A stretch of 7,210 bases of DNA from UBA6215 sp964484255 (GTDB taxonomy: Bacteria > Omnitrophota > Gorgyraeia > Pluralincolimonadales > Pluralincolimonadaceae), in NCBI GenBank assembly GCA_964484255.1, contig CAZAEH010000045.1, positions 1 to 7,210 on the forward strand, given 5' to 3'. Under the pieces are notes generated by a model. It ran no database searches. It was not told where the DNA came from and saw only the letters and a program-made list of their open reading frames with translations. Made by a program: the position numbers and the translations under genes. Positions 1-6,737 of the stretch are shown here, piece by piece; position 1 is the first letter of the stretch; each line of letters begins with the position of its first letter.

Positions 1-1252
1 GCATCTGGCGGACACGCTTCTCGCCGGAGATGTCCTCCTTGCCGTCGGTGGCGTAGGGAATGCCCGCGCGCAGGAACGTATCGACTACGCGCAAAATGTC
101 GTCGCGCTGGCGCACGAGGACAGCCATGTCGTCGAGGGCGACACCCTCCTTCTTCGATATCTCCTTTATGCGCCGGGCAATAAAAAGCATCTCCTCGGTC
201 TCTGTCGTGAATTCGTCGTATTCGATGGTCTTCTGCTTAAAATCATTCTCGGGTGAGAGCTCCTTCGTGTGGAAGCGCTCTTTTTCCGGGAGATTGCCGA
301 TTATCTTGCCCGCAAGCGAAACGATCTCCTTCGTCGAGCGGTAATTCTTTTCGAGCGGGACTTCCTTTAGATTAGGGAAACGCCTGCGCAGTTCGCGGAA
401 GTTTGCCACGGACGCGCCCTGGAAGCGGAAAATAGACTGGTCGTCATCGCCGACACAGCAGATATTCGAAGAACCTATTTCAAACAGCAGATCCATCTGG
501 GCGCCGTTGGTGTCCTGGAACTCGTCGACCATGATGTAGGTGTACTGTTTCTGGAGCGCCGCCTTCAATTCCGGCTCGTTTCGGATGGCCTCGATGGCGA
601 AGAGGATCATGTCATCATAATCGTAGCGGCCGCGGTCGTCGAAGAGGTCCTCGTTCTTGCCGGACTTGTATTCCTCGTAAAGTTTATAGACGACGGCGAG
701 GGCCTTGAGCCGCTCGATGTGCTTCTCTTCGATATACGCGCCGTCGGGCTCGGCCTTCTCAACGATCCCGGCGAATTGCGCCGGGGATATACCTTCGCGC
801 CTGAGCTCGGTTATGCGCTGGCTTATCTCCTTCTCGAAAACGTAAGGCGCGCGGAACGGCCGGATATTGTCTATCCCCTCGGTGTTATCGAGGATATATT
901 CGAGGAGCTTGATGCGCTCGATATCGGTTATCTGGACGCGCTCCTGTATGTATTCGGCGGCTTCGTCCGACTCAAGGACTATCGAGTTCGCGAAGCTGTG
1001 GAATGTGGCCGTTTCTACGTTATAAGCGGCGGGGCCGAGTATCCTGACAAGGCGCTCTTTCATCGCCTTCGCGGCGGCGTTGGTATAGGTAAGGATAAGG
1101 ATGTTCTCGGGGCGGGCCTTCTTCGCCTTGATGATGTTGGCCGCGCGTACCGAAAGGAGCTCGGTCTTGCCCGTTCCCGGACCCGCGAGGACCAGCACCG
1201 GCCCGTCGAGGGTCTCGGCGGCTAATCTTTGTTTTTGGTTAAGCTCAAGCAT
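1..1252 (-). CDS. UvrD/Rep-family (SF1A) ATP-dependent DNA helicase, N-terminal part
   Basis: A cytoplasmic 3'-5' DNA helicase/translocase of superfamily 1A, expected to act in repair or recombination. The gene runs off the left edge; 417 codons are visible. Motifs in order: Q-motif LNQKQRLA (residues 4-11), Walker A AGPGTGKT (23-30), motif Ia LTYTNAAAKAM (54-64), motif Ib TFHSFANS (83-90), Walker B/motif II VDEFQDTN (242-249), motif III VGDDDQSIFRFQGAS (267-281) and motif IV NYRSTKEI (303-310). The region from about 340 begins domain 2A. The ATG at 1252 overlaps the end of the upstream small membrane-protein gene by 8 nt and has no clear Shine-Dalgarno sequence, so translation is probably coupled. 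Walker A reads GPGTGKT rather than the GAGSGKT of classical UvrD/PcrA. That form is familiar from larger UvrD/Rep proteins, some carrying a C-terminal PD-(D/E)XK nuclease, but that part lies outside the window. The family call is firm; UvrD, PcrA or Rep cannot be told apart here. Confidence 0.93.
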   Translation of the reverse strand, partial: MLELNQKQRLAAETLDGPVLVLAGPGTGKTELLSVRAANIIKAKKARPENILILTYTNAAAKAMKERLVRILGPAAYNVETATFHSFANSIVLESDEAAEYIQERVQITDIERIKLLEYILDNTEGIDNIRPFRAPYVFEKEISQRITELRREGISPAQFAGIVEKAEPDGAYIEEKHIERLKALAVVYKLYEEYKSGKNEDLFDDRGRYDYDDMILFAIEAIRNEPELKAALQKQYTYIMVDEFQDTNGAQMDLLFEIGSSNICCVGDDDQSIFRFQGASVANFRELRRRFPNLKEVPLEKNYRSTKEIVSLAGKIIGNLPEKERFHTKELSPENDFKQKTIEYDEFTTETEEMLFIARRIKEISKKEGVALDDMAVLVRQRDDILRVVDTFLRAGIPYATDGKEDISGEKRVRQM

Positions 1253-1631
1253 AATTTACGCCGAAAAGCTTTAACACCGCGGCGACGACCATCGCCAGTA
1301 TTATCGTCATACCCAACTGCACTAAAAGCACAAGGAAGCCCTTGGCCATCCCTATCCTGCCTTCCCTCTCGCTGCCTATCATTACGCCATAAATGACACC
1401 TACCGAAAGGAAAGTCAGGCCGTATACTGAATACAGCACAAGGTTATTATTGGGGAACGGCAGGGCGAGTATCCCGATCATTATAGAAACAAGCCATCCG
1501 AAGAATACCGCCTTGAATACCATCTTGAAGGGAGGTTTGAACTTCGCTACGATATGGACACCGGCATACGCGAACAAGGTCTCGATCAACAGGTTAAGCG
1601 CTATGAACAATATTACGATCAAGACAAACAC
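1245..1631 (-). CDS. Small multi-pass membrane protein, function unknown
   Basis: A 128-residue, very hydrophobic protein that I do not recognise. Four membrane segments are apparent, at about residues 2-24, 36-54, 64-86 and 95-122. Short charged loops separate them: KFKPPFK after the first, and GSEREGRIG between the third and fourth. The reading frame stays open upstream to an ATG at 1796, but that extension lies inside the exoribonuclease gene and has a low-complexity Arg/Ser/Thr-rich composition typical of an out-of-frame shadow. I chose the GTG at 1631 because it sits 8 nt after a strong purine-rich ribosome binding site (GGGAGGGGG, 1648-1640) and just before the first hydrophobic segment. 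It starts 19 nt after the exoribonuclease stop, and its TGA overlaps the helicase ATG by 8 nt. It is therefore embedded in the operon and may set helicase translation by coupling. No catalytic motif is visible; a membrane anchor or small transporter-like role would be a guess. Confidence 0.75.
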   Translation of the reverse strand: MFVLIVILFIALNLLIETLFAYAGVHIVAKFKPPFKMVFKAVFFGWLVSIMIGILALPFPNNNLVLYSVYGLTFLSVGVIYGVMIGSEREGRIGMAKGFLVLLVQLGMTIILAMVVAAVLKLFGVNYA

Positions 1632-1639
1632 TATTGTTT

Positions 1640-1648
1640 CCCCCTCCC
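1640..1648 (-). promoter_or_regulatory. Ribosome binding site that decides the GTG start at 1631
   Basis: GGGAGGGGG lies 8 nt upstream of the GTG at 1631, in the 19-nt gap after the exoribonuclease stop. It is the only good Shine-Dalgarno match for the small membrane protein, and it argues against the longer open frame that starts at 1796. Confidence 0.7.
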
Positions 1649-1650
1649 GG

Positions 1651-2586
1651 TTATTTTTTAAGCAGGTATTTGCGGTTCTTGATGGTGATGAAGTTCGACC
1701 ACAGCTTGTCCCCGTCGGACTGCTGGGAGATGACCTCCTTGACCGCGTTTGCCTGTGAAACAAGCTCGTCGGCGTGGTAGACGATGGTAGCCTCAAGCGT
1801 CTTGGGAAGTATGGGCGACTGCTGCTCGTATTCGCCGTGGTGGCTGAGGATGATATGCTTGAGAGCGAGCGCCTTCTCCTGCGGGAATCCCTTGATGCCA
1901 GCTATCTTGCGCGAGAGTATCTCGAATCCGAGCGTCAGGTGACCTATCAGGCCGCCGTCTATGGTGTATTCGAAGGTATTTATATCAAGCTCGACGGTCT
2001 TGCCGATGTCGTGCGTAAAAGCCCCTATGGTCACGGCATCCTTGTCGGCTTCGGGATACAGCTTGCAGATCTCCCGGCAGATGTGCATTACCTCGTAGGT
2101 GTGTTCCATGAGCCCGCCTATGTAGGCGTTGTGCCAGTTCTGCGCCCCGGGAGACTTGCGGAACTTCACCATCAGCTCTTCATCGTCGAGAAATTCTTTC
2201 GCCAGGGCAGAAAGCCACTTGTCCGAGATCTCCTCGAGCATCGCGTTCATCTGCTTGTATATCTTATCTGGATCCTCGACCGAACGCACGAGGTCCTCGA
2301 ACTTGTATTCTTTCTGGTCGGCCAGGCGTATTTCGTCGACGCGTATCTGCAGGCCGTTGTAGGAATCGACGCGCCCGCGCACGAATACCGCGGCACCCGT
2401 GGCTACCATCTCGTCCGCCTGCTCTCCGCCTTCCCACATCTTGGCCTCCATGCGGCCGGTCTTGTCGGAAAGGGTCAGTTTAAGGTAGGGCTTGCCCGCC
2501 TGAGTGCGCGCGAGCTCCTTCTTTTTGAGGAAGAATACGGATTCGATACCGTCGTTTACTTTGAGGTCTTTGATGAACTTTTTCAT
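1651..2586 (-). CDS. yhaM: YhaM-type 3'-5' exoribonuclease (OB-fold plus HD domain)
   Basis: A cytoplasmic metal-dependent 3'-5' exoribonuclease of the YhaM/Cbf1 family, acting in RNA trimming and turnover and, in some homologues, on single-stranded DNA. It has 311 residues, close to the roughly 310-320 usual for the family. Residues about 15-90 form an OB-fold nucleic-acid-binding domain, including LKLTLSDKTGRMEAKMW (35-51) and VFVRGRVDSYNGLQI (67-81). The C-terminal half is an HD metal-dependent phosphohydrolase domain: H162 in GGLMEHTYEV, the HD pair H192-D193 in FTHDIGK, H216 in GLIGHL, H249-H250 in LSHHGEYE, and H271/D273 in YHADELVSQ. All expected metal ligands are present. The ATG at 2586 is 49 nt after the permease stop, with a weak AGG Shine-Dalgarno (2597-2595). 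The gene ends 19 nt before the small membrane-protein gene. The family call is strong; in-vivo substrates are not known from the sequence. Confidence 0.92.
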   Translation of the reverse strand: MKKFIKDLKVNDGIESVFFLKKKELARTQAGKPYLKLTLSDKTGRMEAKMWEGGEQADEMVATGAAVFVRGRVDSYNGLQIRVDEIRLADQKEYKFEDLVRSVEDPDKIYKQMNAMLEEISDKWLSALAKEFLDDEELMVKFRKSPGAQNWHNAYIGGLMEHTYEVMHICREICKLYPEADKDAVTIGAFTHDIGKTVELDINTFEYTIDGGLIGHLTLGFEILSRKIAGIKGFPQEKALALKHIILSHHGEYEQQSPILPKTLEATIVYHADELVSQANAVKEVISQQSDGDKLWSNFITIKNRKYLLKK

Positions 2587-2600
2587 TGGACTTACCTGTC

Positions 2601-2609
2601 ATTATACCA
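2601..2609 (-). promoter_or_regulatory. Possible extended -10 promoter element before the exoribonuclease gene
   Basis: TGGTATAAT is a perfect TGn-TATAAT extended -10 element in the permease-exoribonuclease gap. No good -35 is seen at 17 bp (TTTCCT). Transcription would start near 2594, only about 8 nt before the ATG at 2586 and downstream of the AGG Shine-Dalgarno, giving a nearly leaderless mRNA. It may be an internal operon promoter or chance. Confidence 0.35.
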
Positions 2610-2635
2610 GATAATCCCCGGGCAGGAAACCTAAT

Positions 2636-3688
2636 TCAAACGGCCTGACATCTCTTTCGGCGTAAAACGGCGTTGGCCATCAGTATCAGCAGGACCGGTG
2701 AGGCGAAAGAACCCAGCATATGGGCCAGCATCGAGTGCCCGCCGCTGCCGACAAGCGCTTTGGCGTTTATGTGCATTGCCGCATAAAAATAGTTCAGCAA
2801 CAGGCCAAGCGCTATCGAACAGGCCGCTATCGCTGCAAGATATATCACTATCGAACGCTTGCCGAGGAATTTGCCGATAGTCAGTATCCCGGCGGTGTTC
2901 GTGGCCGGCCCGGCAAGCAAAAATACGAGCGCCGCTCCGGGCGCCATCCCCTTCGCGATCAACGCCGCCGCTATCGGCGTCGAGGCCGAGGCGCAGATGT
3001 AGAGCGGTATACCGATGACAAGCATTATCAGCATAGAAAGCAGGTTATAGCCGAGATAGTTCTCGATAAGCGATTCCGGGACGAAATATGCGATCACCCC
3101 GCCGATGATTATGCCGAGGGCAAGCCATGGCGCTATATCTCCCAAAAGGTTCACGAAAGCGTACCCGATCCCGTCGATGAACCTCCTGCCGTAATGCGCA
3201 TGGCGTGCTCCCGCGCCGGTCTTTTTCTTGCAATGCGGGCACTCCTCTTCCTTGGACGGTTCCGGGGCAGCTTCTTTCCTGCCAAAAATATTCTCAAGGA
3301 TACCGGCGGTTATGGCCGTTATTATCGCCGCAATAGGCCTGAATATCGCCAGTATGGGATCCAAAAGCGCAAAAGAGAGCATTATGGAATCTATGCCCGT
3401 CTCGGGAGTCGATATAAGGAATGAAAGCGTCGCCCCCTTCGAGGCGCCGTTCTTTCGCAGGGACATCGCCGTCGGAAGGACGCCGCACGAGCAGAGCGGC
3501 AAAGGCACCCCGAAAAGCGCCGCCAGGACAACGGACTTGGCGCCCGGCTTGCCCAAATAGCGCGCTATGCGGTCTTTGTCGACGAACGTCTGGATGAGGC
3601 CCGCCATGAACGTGCCGAAGAGTATGTAAGGCGCGGCCTCATTGAAGGTATGCCAGACCTCTTTTAGCAATCCTGTAAGGATATACAT
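2636..3688 (-). CDS. Permease of the ArsP_1/DUF318 superfamily, SO_0444-type Cu/Zn efflux transporter
   Basis: A 350-residue inner-membrane permease, predicted to export soft metal ions such as copper or zinc. There are about eight membrane segments in two homologous halves. The first half carries the signature VPLPLCSCGVLP (61-72, with C66 and C68) and LISTPETGIDS (91-101). The second carries YICASASTPIAAAL (230-243, with C232) and AGPATNTAGIL (259-269). The cytosolic linker between the halves contains a CPHCKKK zinc-ribbon-like knuckle (C150, C153) followed by HAH (163-165), a plausible metal-sensing or relay loop. The C-terminal tail is RRKRC. The ATG at 3688 overlaps the upstream scaffold-gene stop by one base (TAATG), with AAAGG as Shine-Dalgarno 9 nt upstream, so the two are co-translated. 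The superfamily is certain. The cargo is inferred from the SO_0444-like CSCG motif; other superfamily members export organoarsenicals, so arsenic is the main alternative. Confidence 0.87.
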   Translation of the reverse strand: MYILTGLLKEVWHTFNEAAPYILFGTFMAGLIQTFVDKDRIARYLGKPGAKSVVLAALFGVPLPLCSCGVLPTAMSLRKNGASKGATLSFLISTPETGIDSIMLSFALLDPILAIFRPIAAIITAITAGILENIFGRKEAAPEPSKEEECPHCKKKTGAGARHAHYGRRFIDGIGYAFVNLLGDIAPWLALGIIIGGVIAYFVPESLIENYLGYNLLSMLIMLVIGIPLYICASASTPIAAALIAKGMAPGAALVFLLAGPATNTAGILTIGKFLGKRSIVIYLAAIAACSIALGLLLNYFYAAMHINAKALVGSGGHSMLAHMLGSFASPVLLILMANAVLRRKRCQAV

Positions 3689-4791
3689 TACATGCTGCCT
3701 TTAAGGGACTTCTCCTCGAGGGATTCTATCTCTTTCTTGAGAATATCGGGAAGGCCGAGGATATCTACATCCATGAACCCGCGGACTATGACGGACTGGG
3801 CTTCCTCCACGGACATGCCCCGGGCGCTCAGGTATTCTATCTCTTCCCTGCTTATCTTGCCGATGGCGGCTTCATGCGACATATCCACGTCGCGGAAATT
3901 GGTATCGAGCTCCGGTATTGCCTCGACCGTACCCTCGCGCGAGATTATCAGGCCGCGACACTCGAGATGGGCCTTGACCCTCTCTGCTTCCGCCTTAAGC
4001 TGGCCGCGGGCTATCATCCTGCCGCCAAGGCTGACCGCGCGGGCTATCATCTCGCCCTGTGTGTCATCCGCCCTGAAGATTATCCGCGAACCGATATCCT
4101 GTAAGGAATTCGGGTGCGACAGGACAAGCGAGTTGAAGCTCGCCCGGGCGCCCCTGCCCTGCAATACGGCCGTCGGATACATGGTTATCTCTTTAACGGG
4201 TTTCATGCATACGTAATTCGATATATAAGTGGCGCCCTCCTCGACAAGGGCAATACCCATGGGCTTTACCGTGACATCCTCTTTCCACGTGTGTATCATC
4301 GTGAAGTTCAGGTAAGCGCCTTTCTGGACGAAGAACTCGGATATCCCGAGGTGAAAACCTTCGTCGGCGGCCTTCGAGGCGGAGCATCCGGTTATCAGGT
4401 ATGCCCGCGCGCCTTCCTCTATTATCACTATATTATGGACCTTCTGCTTGAAACCCTGCCTCTTAAGCAGCAGGCACGCCTGTATGGGCAGTTCCACGGT
4501 CTTGCCCTTCCTGACGCGTATAAAATAACCGCCTTCGGTGTCCGTTGGATATTCCCTGCCCAGTGACCTGAACGCCTTGCCGTAATATTCGCGGACTTCC
4601 GGGTATTTCTCGAGGGCCTCGTTTGTGCCCATGATCTCTATGCCGTCAAAGAGGCTGCGGCGGAACTCCACCTGCGAGTCCTGCTGGAGGAAACTCGCCG
4701 AGCGTGTCTTCTCCGACAGGTCCATCCCCGATGAAGCGAGTTTATCGGCGTCTTCTTCGGCTACTTTTTTGTTCAGTTCATCTGCGGGCAT
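3688..4791 (-). CDS. smsB: SufB/SufD-family Fe-S cluster scaffold, SmsB type
   Basis: The scaffold of a cytoplasmic Fe-S cluster assembly complex, expected to pair with the upstream SufC-like ATPase. It is 367 residues from the chosen start, shorter than canonical SufB (about 480-495) or SufD (about 420), and it is the only SufB/D paralogue here, as in minimal SUF-like (SMS) systems. The core (about 110-310) has the repetitive beta-strand pattern of the SufBD beta-helix. The C-terminal helical domain begins with DMSHEAAIGKIS (303-314) and includes RGMSVEEAQSVIVRGF. By alignment from memory with E. coli SufB, C278 in LECRGLIIS matches C405 and E307 matches E434; H306 also matches SufD H360. 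The start is the ATG at 4791, preceded by AAGGTG 5 nt away; an alternative in-frame TTG at 4806 adds five residues. It overlaps the ATPase gene by 19 nt and the permease gene by 1 nt. Confidence 0.88.
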   Translation of the reverse strand: MPADELNKKVAEEDADKLASSGMDLSEKTRSASFLQQDSQVEFRRSLFDGIEIMGTNEALEKYPEVREYYGKAFRSLGREYPTDTEGGYFIRVRKGKTVELPIQACLLLKRQGFKQKVHNIVIIEEGARAYLITGCSASKAADEGFHLGISEFFVQKGAYLNFTMIHTWKEDVTVKPMGIALVEEGATYISNYVCMKPVKEITMYPTAVLQGRGARASFNSLVLSHPNSLQDIGSRIIFRADDTQGEMIARAVSLGGRMIARGQLKAEAERVKAHLECRGLIISREGTVEAIPELDTNFRDVDMSHEAAIGKISREEIEYLSARGMSVEEAQSVIVRGFMDVDILGLPDILKKEIESLEEKSLKGSM

Positions 4792-5267
4792 TCGCACACC
4801 TTGCAATGTTCATAACCCTTGGAGCGTATGTTCCTGAACATCTCCTTAGGGTCCCCGGCGCACCAGAACCTGCCGTCTATCATCACGCAGCCCCTGGTCG
4901 CCTTGACGTAATCGAGTATATATCCGGTATGTGTGATTATAAGCGCGGACTTGCCTTCCTGCTTGAGGTACTTGTCGAGCACCTTGCCCATGATCGATAT
5001 GTTCTCAAGATCGACGCCCGACTCGGGCTCATCCAGCAGGAGCATGTCGGGGTTCTGGAGCATCAACTGGAAGAGCTCGGAGCGTTTCATCTCTCCTCCC
5101 GAGAACCCGAAGTTTATGTCGCGCGCGAGATGGCCCTTGAGCGAAAGCTTGCCGGCGAGGTCGTCTATCTTCGCCTCGTCCTTGCACAGGTAGCGGGCGA
5201 CCTGCTGGAGCTTTACGCCGCGTATGACCGGCGGGTGCTGGAACATGATACCGAGGCCGTGCCTTAC
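4773..5267 (-). CDS. smsC: SufC/SmsC-type ABC ATPase of Fe-S cluster assembly, C-terminal part
   Basis: The soluble ABC-type ATPase that drives the Fe-S scaffold; it is not a membrane transporter subunit. Its N-terminus, including Walker A, lies in the assembly gap. The visible frame is 164 residues, starting VRHGLGIMFQHPPV, which contains the Q-loop Gln. Numbering from the Met at 5246: signature FSGGEMKRSELFQ (48-60), Walker B and D-loop LLLDEPESGVD (69-79), and H-loop His106 in IITHTGYIL. FSGGE followed by KR and a DEPxSGxD D-loop is typical of SufC. Compared with E. coli SufC, where the Q-loop Gln is near residue 85, about 75 residues are missing. The protein ends GYEHCKVCECPQMN, a C-x2-C-x-C cluster absent from E. 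coli SufC. The Met at 5246 is internal and not the start. The 3' end overlaps the scaffold gene by 19 nt. Confidence 0.9.
   Translation of the reverse strand, partial: VRHGLGIMFQHPPVIRGVKLQQVARYLCKDEAKIDDLAGKLSLKGHLARDINFGFSGGEMKRSELFQLMLQNPDMLLLDEPESGVDLENISIMGKVLDKYLKQEGKSALIITHTGYILDYVKATRGCVMIDGRFWCAGDPKEMFRNIRSKGYEHCKVCECPQMN
4797..4802 (-). promoter_or_regulatory. Ribosome binding site inside the ATPase gene, for the scaffold start at 4791
   Basis: AAGGTG lies 5 nt before the ATG at 4791 and is itself coding sequence for the Cys-rich tail of the ATPase. It favours the ATG over the upstream TTG at 4806 and implies translational coupling of the two Fe-S assembly genes. Confidence 0.6.
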
Positions 5268-5367
5268 NNNNNNNNNNNNNNNNNNNNNNNNNNNNNNNNN
5301 NNNNNNNNNNNNNNNNNNNNNNNNNNNNNNNNNNNNNNNNNNNNNNNNNNNNNNNNNNNNNNNNNNN
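5268..5367. other. Assembly gap of exactly 100 N
   Basis: A run of 100 undetermined bases, the conventional placeholder for a scaffold join of unknown length. Both flanking genes run into it: the beta-barrel C-terminus on the right and the SufC-like ATPase on the left. The ATPase alone lacks about 75 N-terminal codons (about 225 nt), so the real gap must exceed 100 nt. A terminator for the porin and a promoter for the Fe-S operon could also be hidden here. Confidence 0.98.
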
Positions 5368-6724
5368 AGTATTTATACGTAAGCTCCCACCTGAGGAAAA
5401 GGGCATCATCGGCGGACTTCACGTAAAAATTCCCGGGAACAAAATATTCAGCCAGAAGATACGTGTTTATGTTCTTGCTTATTGCGTAATCCAGCCTGAG
5501 CTGCGGCAGGTGCCCCCTCTCCTTTCCCGTTCCGGAAAATAGTGTCTTAGTGGCCGCAACCTGGTTATTGGCCCTCAGGTAATTATACCACAAAGTCAGC
5601 TTTAATTTATCAATGGGCTTTACCGATACCGATGCTCTGTACATCTGCAGGTTGGTCCAGTAGCTGTTCTCCGTCTCGCTTGAATAATAAGAGGCATAAA
5701 GAACCGAATGCCACGTGTCCCTCGAGAAGAGCGGGTCCCAGGTCTCGTTCGTCGATGTGCTCCTGTTGTTGCCGGAGAGGTATATGGCGCCGGCGCTGAA
5801 CTGCGGCGACCACGACACCTTCTTGAGATCCTTATCGACGAAGAAATAACCGCCTATGCCGGTCCTGTCGTTCTTGCCGTAATCACCGAACTGCCCGGCT
5901 ATCTGTCCGCGCAGGGCCAATGACGGGTCCAGGTTATACTTCGCATAGGTACCGATGGTATTTAACTTGGTCTCCTCGCGGGTCATCCTCGCGGTCGGAG
6001 AGGCATCCTCATGCTTGTAGACGTAATAGTTCTCCCAATGAAGGTTCTGTATGGAGTCGGTCTTGTGGTAGAGCGAGAACGCGTATTCGTTGCTTGAGTT
6101 GAGCGCCTGGCGCGGGTTCGACTCATTTATGACGGGAAGATAAACGTCGTTCTTGGTATCGCGTATGGCTATGAGGTCGAGGGAATTCTTGTCGTTTACC
6201 TGCCACGAGAGCTTTCCGGCATTGAAATATGCTGTCCTCGTGCCGTCAAGCGGGGTGCCGTTCTTGAATATGAACCCCTCGCCGTATCCTTCGAGGTCCT
6301 GCCTGCCTACGCGCACGCTCACCGGCGCCGCGAAGATGTTCTTCCAATCGAAATAAAGGTTATCGAAAATGGTCTCATTGATGTCGTAGTGGTAGCCCTT
6401 TTTGCTGGCGGACTTTCCGGCGGATGCCGAAGCCCCTGCCCAGTAGGTATATGCCCTGTTCTCGTTGGTAAGCCGCACGTATACGTCGGCGTCCTTGGCG
6501 AAATCGTATTCTACGGAAGGCGAGGTCTTGAAGCGGAAATAACCCTTATTGTCTTTTGCGGAACTGTTTAGGTCGGGGATATTCTTGGAATATTCATACC
6601 TGATACGCTCGTATATCCCGATCTTTACCTTGTCATTCTTTACCAATTCGGTCTCGGCAGCGTTGGCGCAAACCGGCAATAACAGCACTGCGGCGGCCGC
6701 GAACCCAAATAGAACCTTACGCAT
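5368..6724 (-). CDS. Alginate-export-family outer-membrane beta-barrel protein, nearly complete
   Basis: A secreted outer-membrane beta-barrel resembling the alginate export (AlgE-like) family; 452 residues are visible before the gap. Residues 1-22 are a Sec signal peptide (MRK, hydrophobic core, cleavage after ANA). Alternating-residue beta strands rich in Tyr, Trp and Phe fill the rest. The family hallmark is VRVGRQDLEGYGEGFIF (137-153) followed by LDGTRTAYF (159-167), matching the usual RxGRQ...YG...DG(A/T)R pattern. IRYEY (41-45) near the start and FLRWELTYKY (443-452) at the visible end are typical first and last strands, so the stop is probably within a few codons inside the gap. The ATG at 6724 follows a strong AGGAGG 7 nt upstream. 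It has its own promoter with a dyad, so it is regulated apart from the gene above. Alginate itself is not implied; it may be a general sugar or anion porin. Confidence 0.8.
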
Positions 6725-6731
6725 AGTAAAT

Positions 6732-6737
6732 CCTCCT
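6732..6737 (-). promoter_or_regulatory. Strong ribosome binding site of the outer-membrane barrel gene
   Basis: AGGAGG, 7 nt upstream of the ATG at 6724. It touches the lower arm of the dyad at 6737-6765, so a hairpin in the leader or a bound repressor could affect initiation. Confidence 0.8.

Noticed and set aside
1632..1796. N-terminal extension of the small membrane protein to an ATG at 1796
   Set aside because: The extra 55 codons lie inside the exoribonuclease gene and encode an Arg/Ser/Thr-rich stretch typical of an out-of-frame reading. A strong ribosome binding site supports the GTG at 1631.
1774..2634. Long plus-strand open frame (286 codons) opposite the exoribonuclease gene
   Set aside because: It is antisense to a gene with complete catalytic motifs, matches no family I recognise, and is explained by codon bias of the real strand. 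The other plus-strand frames, for example 719-1225, 2720-3424, 3692-4216, 4114-4566 and 4704-5426, are rejected for the same reason.
4792..4806. TTG at 4806 as the start of the Fe-S scaffold
   Set aside because: It would add only five residues, is a rare start codon and has no well-spaced Shine-Dalgarno, whereas the ATG at 4791 has AAGGTG 5 nt upstream.
5264..5409. Short minus-strand frames reading through the N run as separate proteins
   Set aside because: They exist only because N bases contain no stop codons; the flanking pieces belong to the porin and the ATPase.
6659..6724. Lipoprotein signal in the porin leader (LPVC)
   Set aside because: The residue before Cys is Val, which does not fit the lipobox (Gly, Ala or Ser needed). 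ANA followed by AE is a good signal peptidase I site.
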